Source of the DNA: CAWCPR01 sp963797475
GTDB lineage: Bacteria; Chloroflexota; Anaerolineae; Anaerolineales; UBA4823
Length of the DNA: 64,000 nt
Reading direction: 5' to 3'
Assembly (NCBI GenBank): GCA_963797475.1
Contig: CAWCPR010000001.1
Span: 1,736,001 to 1,800,000 of the forward strand
This document shows positions 34,512 to 43,063 of this stretch, in pieces. How positions within the stretch are numbered: position 1 is the first letter of the stretch; each line of letters begins with the position of its first letter. Under the pieces are notes generated by a model, which saw only the letters and a list, made by a program, of their open reading frames with translations, did no database searches and was not told the DNA's origin. The translations under genes and the position numbers were made by a program.

Positions 34512-37500
34512 CTCCAGCTCGCCGTCTTTTCCGGAAAGCTGCAGGCCGGTACTCCAGGTATTTCCTTAATGCCATGCGGAACTGCTGGAATTCGCCCGCC
34601 AGGGCGTCCTGAGCGCCGGATGCTTTCAGGTGTTCTTCCAAAAAGGCATCGAGCGACCAGTACTGGCTCACATGGCCGAATAATCCCAGGCAAGGCTGGG
34701 CCGCTGCAGCACCCGGTTTGTCCTCTCCCGCCGACTGGTAGCGTTCGAGCAACTCACGCCAATTCGCCAGGGCTGTATCGGCGCTATCCAGGACAAAGCC
34801 GGCGAACCCGCTGCGACTCAAAAACTCAGCCTGGACTGAAAGGGACTGGGAAAGCTCCCCAAAAGCAACGCCAAACTGGTACAGATTCAAAGCCTCCTGG
34901 GGCCAGCCGTTGTCTAGGTTTTTCTTTCCGGCAGCACGCAGATCGTCCAGCGTCATCTCCAGCCGGCGCTCAACCTGGGGAAAGCTGTCGCGCTGCTCCA
35001 TCAACCGCCGCAGGCTGACCAGCAAGCCGCTCCAATCCCCATCCTCTTGCTGCAAGCGGGCCAGGGTGGCATTGACGCCGATCCAGGTCCCGCCGTTTGT
35101 GTCGCCCTCGTCCTGTAAAGAGGCCAGCTTATTTTCCAGCTCCTGCTTCGCAGTGGGCATTTGAAGGCTTTTTAGGCGCTCGGAGGCCAGGAGACGGATT
35201 TCCCGGTCGATTTGCGCGATCTGCGCCTGGTTCGGGCTGCCTTTGGTCAAATCGGCCAGGATATCCAGGGACCAATCCACCAGGCTGTCAATCGCCGGTT
35301 TCGCTTCTGCCGCGGCGATCGCCTCTACGAGTTTCTTCTTCCCTTCAACCAGATCCCCAGACACCAGGGCCGCGAGCCCCAGGATCTCCAGGCTGTCGCT
35401 TTTCACCTGGGTCTCGTCGCCCAGGGCCAGCTCGGCGATCTGGCTGGCCTGGTTGAGATACCCCTGCCCGGGGTAAATTTTCTCGAGGAAAAAGGCCGAA
35501 CGGCTGTAGATATCCAAAGAGAACTCACGGTAATCCGGCTTGTAATAACCCAACACGCGTTCGAAAACTGGGCGAGCTTCATCAAACCTATCCAACCAAA
35601 ACAGGCAGCAGCCCAGCATATAGATATACCAGACGTTTTCCGGCTCGGATTCGAGCGCCTTGCGCACCTGCTCACTTGCAGATTCATACTGCTTTTCAAA
35701 GATCAGCAAAAAGCACTTGATCCCCAAGGCCCAGGAGGAAGGTCCCTTGGCGAGCCGCCGGTCGATCAAGTCCAGCGACTCTTCATAACGGCCCCAATTC
35801 GCCAGCGAGGCGGCCTTCTCCTCCAACGAATACACATCCTCCGGATCGATTTCCAGGGCTCTATCCGTCGCCCGCAGGGCGGTCGCCTCCATACTCAAGT
35901 TGCGATAAACGCGTGCCAGGTCCGACCACCAGCTCGACCAGCTATCGCGCAGCGCGACGGCGCGCTCCAGGTAAATCACAGCCTGCCAGTAAGGAGCGGC
36001 GCGGTTTTCGTTGATATCCGTAAATCTTTCGCTGATGCGAGCGCGCGTGATCAACGGCCACCCCAATTCTTCAGGAGGCTGTTTCTTCTGGCCCTCCTCC
36101 CAGCCCTTCAGACTGTTCCGAATCCCGCGCAGGATCTCATCCGGACTCTTGGTTTGATAGCTGGCCAACAAAATCGTATCGGCCAGGTACCAGTAATTGG
36201 CCTTATGCTCCGCATCCAGGTCATGAACCTTCTGGAAAGCCTCCAGGGCCTTTTCAGTTTCCTGGCTCCAATAGTATGACTTACCGGCCTCGTGAAAAGC
36301 ATCCGCAGCTTCCACCGGCTGCTTTAACTGCTCGAGCAGCTCACCTTTGAGCCAGTAAGCGCGGCGCTCCGGGTATTTCTCCTCTGAGTGCAACCCCAGC
36401 TCCAGGGCGCGGTTCACAACCTGGAGAGCCTGGGTGAAATCTTTTTCATTTTGCAGGCGTTGAGCCATCAAATAGTACAGGTTGCCGCTGCCTGGAGCCA
36501 GCAGCTTGACCAATTCCGATTGCGGGTCGGCTTCATCTTCGAGGGCGTCCAGCGCCTTGTTGTACCATTCGTCAGCTTTCGTCCAAAGCTTGCGATCCTC
36601 GCACAGCAGGCCCATTCCGACATAACCCTCCGGCTGGTCCGGCGAGCGCTCGATGCTTTGCTTAAAATAATTTGTGGCCTCATTGCGGTTTTCCAGAGCG
36701 CGCATCAAACTGCCCAATGCGGCATACGGCCGCCCGTCTTTCGGGGCAAGTTTCCTGGCCTTCTCAAAGTAGAGGCGGGCGGCGTCGTTATTGGACAATT
36801 TATCCTGGTAAATACGACCCGCGAAGATCATCAAAAACGCCCGCGCGGCCGGTTCGAGGCCTAATGATGGACGGCTTTCGTTGGCTTCAGCCAGATAAAT
36901 CACAAAACCCAGGGCGGCGGCGTAATCTCCACTCGCAAGCGCTTGAGTGGACCGGCGAAAGAACCCCTCATAGGGCGGCTGGTGGTCGGGAAAAGTGAAC
37001 GGGGCGTTGGTCAGGCGGCTGGAAAACTCAAGCTGCCAGTCCAATAAGGCCTCGACATAAAGCTGGAGCCAACGATCCAACGCCGCCTGGGGGTCTGATT
37101 CAAAGGCGGTTATCAACTCCTGGCGCAGCGCTTTCCAGCGGCGAGCGGTGTAGCGCTCGCGGCGGGCCTGGGCCGCTACCAGCCTGGAGATCGAGGTTTG
37201 CAATCCAGACAAAAGGGCTTGCATTCGCTCCAATTGCGTTTCCTGGCTTGCGATCGTCTTTTGAAGCGCATCCAACCCGCCGCTCCCGACGCGACCAACG
37301 GCCGAGAGGATCGGGGCAACCAGGGTATTGAACACCTGCGCGTCCAGTCCCTGCTCGGCGGCGGCGCGGCGGGCGGTCTCGATCGCCGCCATCAAAACGG
37401 GCTGCAAGCGGTGGCGGATCTGGCCCGTATCCATCAGGTTTGAGGCTGGATCGCCCCCGCGCTCCTGCCCCCCATCGATTTCAACGGGATCCGATTGTTC

Positions 37501-37548
37501 TTGTGGGTTGATTTCCTCTGATTGGCCCATGCTCGAAAATTCTGCCAT
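34300..37548 (-). CDS. Large TPR-repeat protein of the CHAT/FlhA-like operon
   Basis: About 1000 meaningful residues. The N-terminus is acidic, followed by a helical region with coiled-coil character (LDALQKTIASQETQLERMQA). From about residue 200 on there are many tetratricopeptide repeats (AARLYFEKARKLAPKDGRPY, ATNYFKQSIERSPDQPEGYV, ALRATDRALEIDPEDVYSLE, SEQVRKALESEPENVWYIYM). The sequence makes sense up to FRMALRKYL near 34560; the last 85 residues (EYRPAAFRKRRRAG and on) are a wrong frame overlapping the FlhA-like gene. TPR arrays scaffold protein complexes, so this is probably the platform linking the CHAT protease and the FlhA-like modules. No signal peptide or membrane helix is seen, so it should be cytoplasmic. 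Confidence 0.85.
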   Translation of the reverse strand: MAEFSSMGQSEEINPQEQSDPVEIDGGQERGGDPASNLMDTGQIRHRLQPVLMAAIETARRAAAEQGLDAQVFNTLVAPILSAVGRVGSGGLDALQKTIASQETQLERMQALLSGLQTSISRLVAAQARRERYTARRWKALRQELITAFESDPQAALDRWLQLYVEALLDWQLEFSSRLTNAPFTFPDHQPPYEGFFRRSTQALASGDYAAALGFVIYLAEANESRPSLGLEPAARAFLMIFAGRIYQDKLSNNDAARLYFEKARKLAPKDGRPYAALGSLMRALENRNEATNYFKQSIERSPDQPEGYVGMGLLCEDRKLWTKADEWYNKALDALEDEADPQSELVKLLAPGSGNLYYLMAQRLQNEKDFTQALQVVNRALELGLHSEEKYPERRAYWLKGELLEQLKQPVEAADAFHEAGKSYYWSQETEKALEAFQKVHDLDAEHKANYWYLADTILLASYQTKSPDEILRGIRNSLKGWEEGQKKQPPEELGWPLITRARISERFTDINENRAAPYWQAVIYLERAVALRDSWSSWWSDLARVYRNLSMEATALRATDRALEIDPEDVYSLEEKAASLANWGRYEESLDLIDRRLAKGPSSWALGIKCFLLIFEKQYESASEQVRKALESEPENVWYIYMLGCCLFWLDRFDEARPVFERVLGYYKPDYREFSLDIYSRSAFFLEKIYPGQGYLNQASQIAELALGDETQVKSDSLEILGLAALVSGDLVEGKKKLVEAIAAAEAKPAIDSLVDWSLDILADLTKGSPNQAQIAQIDREIRLLASERLKSLQMPTAKQELENKLASLQDEGDTNGGTWIGVNATLARLQQEDGDWSGLLVSLRRLMEQRDSFPQVERRLEMTLDDLRAAGKKNLDNGWPQEALNLYQFGVAFGELSQSLSVQAEFLSRSGFAGFVLDSADTALANWRELLERYQSAGEDKPGAAAAQPCLGLFGHVSQYWSLDAFLEEHLKASGAQDALAGEFQQFRMALRKYLEYRPAAFRKRRRAGDAPDRIYGRHRDGLPSAPNRHGAGLDHVQDLPARDARPLARADGCQRPGCAGARKFRRRLAGKQLFGPAG

Positions 37549-37576
37549 TTGCGCAAAGATCGCCTGACTTAAAACC

Positions 37577-38437
37577 TTATGGCTTTAGCTCAATCGCCTT
37601 CTTCGCCATCGCTTCGTAAATGCTGGCAAAGACAGGGTCCATCTCATTCAAATAGCGCTCGTTCAAAACGTCCACCAGCTCGCCGGCGGTTTTAGCGGTC
37701 CACTCAATCCGCATCCCTTTCAACCACTTGATCATCTCGAATTGGGCGGCTTTTTCAAGCCCCAAGGCCTCGATGGCTGCTTGACCGGCTTGCATGACCG
37801 TGGGCAGAAATTCAGGGTCCATCTGTTCGACGATTTGAACCATCGCCAACAGGATCTCTTTGTAGTCCGCATCCTCCTGCGCTTCCCAATTCGCTCTCAG
37901 GGCGCTTTGCACGGCTGCAAAGCTCTTTCCGCTCAACTGGTTTTCCAGGGTCCGCAGCCAGCGGTAAGCCTCGGAGAATTTCTGCTTATCCAGGGCCAGG
38001 TCATTCATTTTCAACACGCCGCCATCGATGGTGCGTTTCAGCAAGTTAGGATCAAGCTGGATGACCGGAGCAGTCATCGAGAGGCCGCCCACCGAGACGC
38101 CTCCCAGCGCGGGGCGCGCGAACGTCCGCGCCTGGCTGGACGCCAACGCAACAACCGCGCCTGCCGGTCGCTCCGGGATACCGGCGCCAGCCGCCTCCAC
38201 CGCGCCGGATCCGGAGAAGGCGTCTCCAGGCGCCCCGGATGGCCCCGCCTCCGCCTGGCGGCTCTGCTCCTGCGGGAGCGCCCGACCCGGATTCTGTTGC
38301 CGCAGACTGCTGGCCCTCATCGCTCGTGGATTCCTGTGATAGGGTAAGCCGGCCGTCAAAACTGTGCATGTACAACACCGGCGTCCCAAACAGGCGGTTC
38401 GCCCACTTGTAATATTTGCCCATCTCGAGCCGGCCAC
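37577..38437 (-). CDS. Helical C-terminal domain, probably the end of the CHAT protein
   Basis: The supported part begins at about 38245, or at ATG 38077 (MTAPVIQLDPNLLKRTIDGG) if it is a separate gene. The first about 60 residues of the longest reading are shadow sequence of the CHAT gene. About 165 residues of mainly helical, hydrophilic sequence follow (FSEAYRWLRTLENQLSGKSF, KEILLAMVQIVEQMDPEFLP, KTAGELVDVLNERYLNEMDP). I recognise no family. No good ribosome-binding site precedes ATG 38077, while an Ala/Gly/Ser/Pro linker runs smoothly from the CHAT frame into this frame if one G is removed near 38243. I therefore favour a CHAT-linker-helical fusion. The TPR gene starts 28 bp downstream. 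Confidence 0.6.
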   Translation of the reverse strand: MAGSRWANITSGRTACLGRRCCTCTVLTAGLPYHRNPRAMRASSLRQQNPGRALPQEQSRQAEAGPSGAPGDAFSGSGAVEAAGAGIPERPAGAVVALASSQARTFARPALGGVSVGGLSMTAPVIQLDPNLLKRTIDGGVLKMNDLALDKQKFSEAYRWLRTLENQLSGKSFAAVQSALRANWEAQEDADYKEILLAMVQIVEQMDPEFLPTVMQAGQAAIEALGLEKAAQFEMIKWLKGMRIEWTAKTAGELVDVLNERYLNEMDPVFASIYEAMAKKAIELKP

Positions 38438-39452
38438 TCTGCACTGCCGTGCCGAGAGTCTCGTGGTTGGACAACTGCTGGTAAAAGGCTTTGCTGAACT
38501 GGGTGGCGTCGTCGTTCGGGATCTCGTATTTCATCGCCACAACCGCCGGGATGTTGGCCTGGATCAAATTCGGGGCAATTCCGGTAAAGGCGTTTAAGCC
38601 CGATTCATCCCCCTCTGTTTCGGCGCCCTGGCACATCTCCAGGAAAACAAGGCGCGGCGTCACGCCGGCTTCATTAAAACACCTGACTAACTCTTTATAA
38701 CCGCACCAGTCGGCCCCCTCGATCTTCGATTTTGGATCGATCAGCGCAATTTCGCCCTTATTCTCATCTTTGTCATAGCGCCCATGCCCGATGAAGTGTA
38801 GAATGTGCGGCTTGAATTTCTTCAATTCATCTGGCAGGGTGGTCATCGTCGGCTGCTTCAAAAGATCGATCTGCACCTTGCCCTCAATGGTTCCAACTTC
38901 CTTAACCAGCGCTTCCACGGCCTGCAAGACCTCTTTATAAGCCACGGTCCCCAGGTCGGCGGGCTTGGAGACGACCACCAGGATGCGCAGCTCATCTTCC
39001 TTGGGAACCAGGGTCGGGCGGTTTTTATTCAGCGACATAAAGCGCGAGAGCACCAGGTCGGCCTGTGTGGCGAGAAATTCCTTCGTTTCTGAATCGTAAA
39101 GATACTCCCAGGGGTAGGCGATCAACTTTTTTTGGCTGTCGTCGAAGTTGAGTTGCAGGCGCAGCCTTTGATTTTCTTTCCTGGCTGCGTCCAATTCACT
39201 CTTCAAAAAAGCGCGGATATCCCCATTGATGAGACCTTCATATAAATGGGCGCCTAACACCTCCAGGTCTTTGCTGCGTTTGATCCCATCCTCGTTCAGC
39301 CAGCGTTGGAACATGAGGATGGTTTCATGGCGCAGGTTAGAAAAATCTAACTGGCCCTTCTCCACCGCCCCGGCGTCCGTCGTCGCCCGCACGCCGTTTG
39401 CACCTTCGTGCAGGACCTCGATGATCAGCTCGTACTTACGATCTTCGCTCAT
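38052..39452 (-). CDS. CHAT-domain caspase-like protease
   Basis: Real coding runs from ATG 39452 to about 38245; a longer start at 39503 is possible. The CHAT (caspase HetF associated with TPRs) fold is clear: LRILVVVSKPADLGTVAYKE, HILHFIGHGRYDK with catalytic His 223, RLVFLEMCQGAETEG with catalytic Cys 274, and NIPAVVAMKYEIPNDDATQF then GTPVLYM, the usual CHAT ending. An N-terminal region of about 140 residues (LIAYPWEYLYDSETKEFL) is shared with many CHAT proteins. After FDGRLTLSQESTSDEGQQSA the frame turns into Arg/Trp-rich nonsense, and the true frame is probably 37577-38245. CHAT proteases cleave partners, as in gasdermin activation or Craspase; the target here is unknown. Confidence 0.9.
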   Translation of the reverse strand: MSEDRKYELIIEVLHEGANGVRATTDAGAVEKGQLDFSNLRHETILMFQRWLNEDGIKRSKDLEVLGAHLYEGLINGDIRAFLKSELDAARKENQRLRLQLNFDDSQKKLIAYPWEYLYDSETKEFLATQADLVLSRFMSLNKNRPTLVPKEDELRILVVVSKPADLGTVAYKEVLQAVEALVKEVGTIEGKVQIDLLKQPTMTTLPDELKKFKPHILHFIGHGRYDKDENKGEIALIDPKSKIEGADWCGYKELVRCFNEAGVTPRLVFLEMCQGAETEGDESGLNAFTGIAPNLIQANIPAVVAMKYEIPNDDATQFSKAFYQQLSNHETLGTAVQSGRLEMGKYYKWANRLFGTPVLYMHSFDGRLTLSQESTSDEGQQSAATESGSGAPAGAEPPGGGGAIRGAWRRLLRIRRGGGGWRRYPGATGRRGCCVGVQPGADVRAPRAGRRLGGRPLDDCSGHPA

Positions 39453-39527
39453 GTACCCATTGAAACCCCATAGAAAAACTTTCAGGTAAGAAACCAGAAC
39501 CACAAAGGGCGTCTAATCCAGCTAAGC

Positions 39528-40598
39528 CTAGAGTTCATCCAAATCATCCAGCTCTTTAGAGATTTGCAGCATCTCTTTTTCATCGGCTGAAAGCTCTTTC
39601 GCCGAGAGCGTGCTTAGTCCCACCGCTTGTTTGCGCAAATCTCCCATTTCTGCCAAATAGCCTTCGATCAAGCGCTTGAAGTCCGGGCGCACCAGGTCTG
39701 AACTGGCCAGCATATTGCGCTTAAGGGTATTGAAATAAGATTTCGCCTCGCTCCAGAAATGGTCCGTAGAGGCCTGTTCCGCCAGGTCGCGCGCCTTTTC
39801 CCACAGCGGGTAAAAGTCCAAGGTGCGCTCATCCGTGCGCTTGACCCCCTGGGCAATGTGCAGCAAGATGAAATCGTGGGCTTTATAGGGCTGAGCTGTC
39901 GCTTCGTCGTCGCCGGAATAAAGGCGTGAGTCGCGCACGAAAAACATGGAGGGGTCGATCAGGGCCTCGTCTTCATCGATCAGCACCAGGTATGCCGGCT
40001 CGAAGACCTGGCCCACCAGTTGCGGGTTGATCGTCCAACGGTAGCCCAGGACCGGAGCCGTCTGCGGCAGGTCGAGCAAGGTCTCAAGCCCGTCCATCAC
40101 GCTCCCGGCGATCTTCAAATACGTGGGAAAAGGGACAAGCGGCGTGACCGGGTTGATCACGCCGGCGATCCGCTCCACAACCTGCAGCACCTGCTCGGCG
40201 TTGTTCTGGTGCTGCACCCGGTTGAAAAGCACAGTCAGGGTGACCGCCCCGCCCTGGTAGGGATGCATACCGGTGACCGGGGCATCCCGGATGATGTACC
40301 CCAGACCAACGTCTTCGGAATATTGTTTAAAAAGCGCCGGGCCAACCACCGAAGGGACGGTCTCCGGCGCCTTTCCGTATATATAGCTGCTCACAACCAG
40401 CGCCAGCGGGTCGTAGGTCACCCACCACATGCCCGGCTTGGCTAAAAACATTTCGCTAATGATGATCTGGAAGTAGTGCTCGCCGGCCTCAAAAGGCGCG
40501 CCGTTCTTATCTTTAATGGTGAAATGGGCGCGTGTTTTGGCGGTTTTGGACTTGGCGGAATCCCATAGCTGTTGTACCCGATCTAAGAAATCGGCCAT
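39528..40598 (-). CDS. Uncharacterised protein leading the CHAT/TPR/FlhA-like operon
   Basis: 356 residues, with GGGAGGGAGG immediately before ATG 40598. I do not recognise the family. The N-terminal 260 residues look alpha/beta (HYFQIIISEMFLAKPGMWWV, VTLTVLFNRVQHQNNAEQVL, YRWTINPQLVGQVFEPAYLV). The last 90 are helical and charged (DHFWSEAKSYFNTLKRNMLA, SAKELSADEKEMLQISKELD). There is no signal peptide and no membrane helix. It is first in the operon, 75 bp before the CHAT start, and so may be the sensor, the protease substrate or a structural partner. These are guesses from position only. Confidence 0.75.
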   Translation of the reverse strand: MADFLDRVQQLWDSAKSKTAKTRAHFTIKDKNGAPFEAGEHYFQIIISEMFLAKPGMWWVTYDPLALVVSSYIYGKAPETVPSVVGPALFKQYSEDVGLGYIIRDAPVTGMHPYQGGAVTLTVLFNRVQHQNNAEQVLQVVERIAGVINPVTPLVPFPTYLKIAGSVMDGLETLLDLPQTAPVLGYRWTINPQLVGQVFEPAYLVLIDEDEALIDPSMFFVRDSRLYSGDDEATAQPYKAHDFILLHIAQGVKRTDERTLDFYPLWEKARDLAEQASTDHFWSEAKSYFNTLKRNMLASSDLVRPDFKRLIEGYLAEMGDLRKQAVGLSTLSAKELSADEKEMLQISKELDDLDEL

Positions 40599-41087
40599 AA
40601 CCTCCCTCCCGGATGTGTTAATGAAGCAAGCAGAAAGAAACCGGCACCAAAACTGACCATGAATGCCACTTTTCGTAGGTAGATTATATGATTTTAAAGA
40701 TCAGGAGTCAACCACAACCCGCTAGCACAAATAACGGGCGCAACTTGCTTCGCAGTTCTCGCCGGTCGAATGATTGACTCGGCGGAGCAATTCTGCTATA
40801 AGTAAATCAGGGTGTTAGATATTTAAAAAGCGCATTGTTCCTGGCGGGCCCGAGACTTTTCGATCAATAAATTTTGCTTCCAGAACGAACCGACCGTAGA
40901 AGCATTAAAGTTCCTGACTGGTACGTTTTTTATTTGAAGTTAAGACAGCGGTTAAGCGGGTAAATGACTGTCTTTGGGAAAACCAGCCCGTTACCCGGAG
41001 GCGGACGAGTCCGCCCGAAAATTCTTGCCGGTTGCGCAAGAATAGCGTGGTAAATCTTCCATTAACCCAACCAGAAAGGAGTAAAAC
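40599..41087. other. 489-bp intergenic region between divergent transcripts
   Basis: Separates the CHAT/TPR/FlhA-like operon (minus) from the secreted hydrolase (plus), so it should hold promoters for both. It is AT-richer than its flanks (e.g. around 40800-40880 and 40910-40945). I see no convincing open frame, long inverted repeat or RNA gene. Confidence 0.6.
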
Positions 41088-42461
41088 ATGTCCAGGATCG
41101 CGCGTATTTTGATTATCCTCACCATCGTGGCGGGGCTTATGCCAGCGGCGGCAGCGCCGGGTGCTGCCCGAGCTGAAGCCCCGCCGGATGCCGCCCTGTG
41201 CAGCCAGCTCGGCGGCGCCTTCACCGTGGATAGCGATGGCTCATCCATCTGCTACTGGGTTCCGGCCCTCTGGAACAGGGACCTGGTCGTGTTCGCTCAC
41301 GGCTACGTGGATCCCCGCCTGCCGGTCGGTATCCCCTGGGACCAGTTGGTGCTGCCAGACGGAACGTCGCTGCCAGGCATCGTGAATGCGCTGGGGTATG
41401 CCTTCGCCGTGACGAGCTACGGTAAGAACGGGCTGGCGGTTACAGAAGGCGTTGAGGGGATCTTCAAGCTGGTGGGCGTATTCAAGGGGATCAAGCCGCT
41501 CACCCGCCGGGTGTTTTTGGTGGGAGCTTCGGAGGGCGGCCTGGTAACCACTCTGGCCCTGGAGAAGGACGCTCAAAACCCGAAACGCATTTTCAGCGGC
41601 GGCATGTCCACCTGCGGCCCGGTGGGAGATTTCACCAAACAGGTGAATTATTGGGGCGATTTCCGCCTGATCTTCGATCATTACTTCCCAGGTGTGATCC
41701 CGGCGCCGAATGGCGTGACCAATCCGGTGATCAATATTGACCCGGGTGCGATCGCGGCCTGGAGCACACCGCCAGAACCAGGCCCACTGCAGGCGCAGGT
41801 ACTCGCGGCGTTGGCGAGCAACCCGCAGGCAGCTCAGGCTTTGATCGCGGTCACCCAGGCGCCGGTCGACCCTGCCGATCTGGAGAAAACGGTTGGAGAA
41901 ACCACCCTGGGTATCCTGGGTTATAATATCACTTCGACCGATGAAGGCCGCCAGGAATTGTCCGGAGATCCGAATGTCGATCTGAATACGAATGAAGGTT
42001 CACCCTACACAAACGTGGGCCGGGAATTCCTGGATCCGGATGGGAATCCGATCGCGGTGACCGCCTACAGCGCCGACCCCAATGCGTTGGAAGTGATCGC
42101 TCAAAACTACACCACGTCGGGGTATATCAAGGCCCCCTTGGTCGGATTGCACACGCTTGGCGACCCTTACGTTCCATACTGGCACGAGCTCATCTACCGG
42201 TTGAAAACCCTTAAGGCCGGGACCGCCCTGCGCTTCACCAATATCCCGGTCAACCGTTATGGTCACTGCAATTTCAAGATCAGCGAAGTGCTCTTCGGCT
42301 TCGTTGTGATGGTGTTCCGGGCCACTTTCAATACGCCGGTCTTTCTCCAGGCGAAAGCTGCGCTGCCGGACGCCTCCTCACAGCAAGAATTCCAGGCTTT
42401 GATGGACGCAAATCCCGACCTGTTGGAGATGCGGTTATTTATCCCGCTCGTCCAGCGTTAA
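41088..42461 (+). CDS. Secreted alpha/beta hydrolase
   Basis: 457 residues with AAAGGAG upstream of ATG 41088. A signal peptide (ILIILTIVAGLMPAAAAPGA, cleavage near ARA) is followed by an alpha/beta hydrolase core. Visible parts: VVFAHGYVDPRLPVGI (oxyanion region), the nucleophile elbow FLVGASEGGLV (GxSxG Ser near residue 147), the Asp loop LVGLHTLGDPYVPYW and the catalytic His in NRYGHCNF. An insertion of about 130 residues (PVDPADLEKTVGETTLGILG and neighbours) forms a lid. Substrate is unknown; esterase, lipase or polymer depolymerase activities are all possible. It stands alone between an intergenic region and a terminator-like hairpin. Confidence 0.85.
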   Translation: MSRIARILIILTIVAGLMPAAAAPGAARAEAPPDAALCSQLGGAFTVDSDGSSICYWVPALWNRDLVVFAHGYVDPRLPVGIPWDQLVLPDGTSLPGIVNALGYAFAVTSYGKNGLAVTEGVEGIFKLVGVFKGIKPLTRRVFLVGASEGGLVTTLALEKDAQNPKRIFSGGMSTCGPVGDFTKQVNYWGDFRLIFDHYFPGVIPAPNGVTNPVINIDPGAIAAWSTPPEPGPLQAQVLAALASNPQAAQALIAVTQAPVDPADLEKTVGETTLGILGYNITSTDEGRQELSGDPNVDLNTNEGSPYTNVGREFLDPDGNPIAVTAYSADPNALEVIAQNYTTSGYIKAPLVGLHTLGDPYVPYWHELIYRLKTLKAGTALRFTNIPVNRYGHCNFKISEVLFGFVVMVFRATFNTPVFLQAKAALPDASSQQEFQALMDANPDLLEMRLFIPLVQR

Positions 42462-42478
42462 GGTCGCAGGAATCAGAG

Positions 42479-42511
42479 GTGTGTCTGGTGAACTCATTCC
42501 ACCAGACACAC
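42479..42511. terminator. Hairpin between convergent hydrolase and DUF1684 genes
   Basis: GTGTGTCTGGTG (42479-42490) and CACCAGACACAC (42500-42511) form a perfect 12-bp stem with a 9-base loop, 17 bp after the hydrolase stop. The T-tract is weak on both strands, so it is a probable rather than certain terminator. Confidence 0.65.
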
Positions 42512-42528
42512 TGATTTTCACACGAAAC

Positions 42529-43054
42529 TTATACGTGCTCTGCCCAGTCCCCCTCAGGGATTTTCTCGCCGGCGCGGATTGGGACTTTTAGCCGGTTTTC
42601 GAACGGGGTTAGCGGGCAGGTCCACATCGCGTTATAGGCGCAATAAGGGTTGTAAGCATAATTAAAGTCCACCAGGAACCTGCCGCTCATCCAGCGGCTC
42701 GGGCTCCAGGTAGCGCCCCGCGCCGTAAGTCTCCTTGCCTGCTAAAGAATCGACAAAGGGCAGGAAAAAACCGTTATCGTTGTAATAGAGGACCAGGTCT
42801 GCCTCTTGCCCGTCCACCAGGAAATTGAACCTGCCATAGCGAATATAGGTTTGGACGCTGCCCGTGGAAGTCTGCACCTGGATCGTGTCTTTATCTTCGA
42901 ACGCATCCAGGGTCAATTCAAAACGCAGATCGGGATTCTCTGAAAAATAGCTCAACCCGTGAAAATCGCGTTTCTGCTCGCGCCTCAATGGGCTCTGCGG
43001 GCTTGTGGCGAAAAAATGATCTTTCTCTTTGCGAAAAGCTTCTAATTCGTTCAT
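42529..43054 (-). CDS. DUF1684-family protein, one frameshift
   Basis: The first frame (43054 to 42662) gives FRKEKDHFFATSPQSPLRRE, FHGLSYFSENPDLRFELTLD, LVLYYNDNGFFLPFVDSLAG and GAGRYLEPEPLDER, the usual DUF1684 order. The diagnostic end lies in another frame reaching a stop at 42529: VDFNYAYNPYCAYNAMWTCP then LTPFENRLKVPIRAGEK. Removing one base near 42683 joins them into a protein of about 174 residues, the family's normal length. DUF1684 proteins have no settled biochemical role. It is 9 bp downstream of the DsrE-like gene and probably co-transcribed with it. Confidence 0.85.
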
Positions 43055-43063
43055 GATTTCCCT

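Noticed and set aside
38000..38437. Programmed ribosomal frameshift in the CHAT gene
   Set aside because: There is no canonical slippery heptamer with downstream structure, and similar one-base breaks occur in many other genes in the window, so sequence error is likelier.
40599..41087. RNA gene or riboswitch in the largest gene-free spacer
   Set aside because: No strong stem-loop, T-tract or known aptamer pattern could be found by eye.
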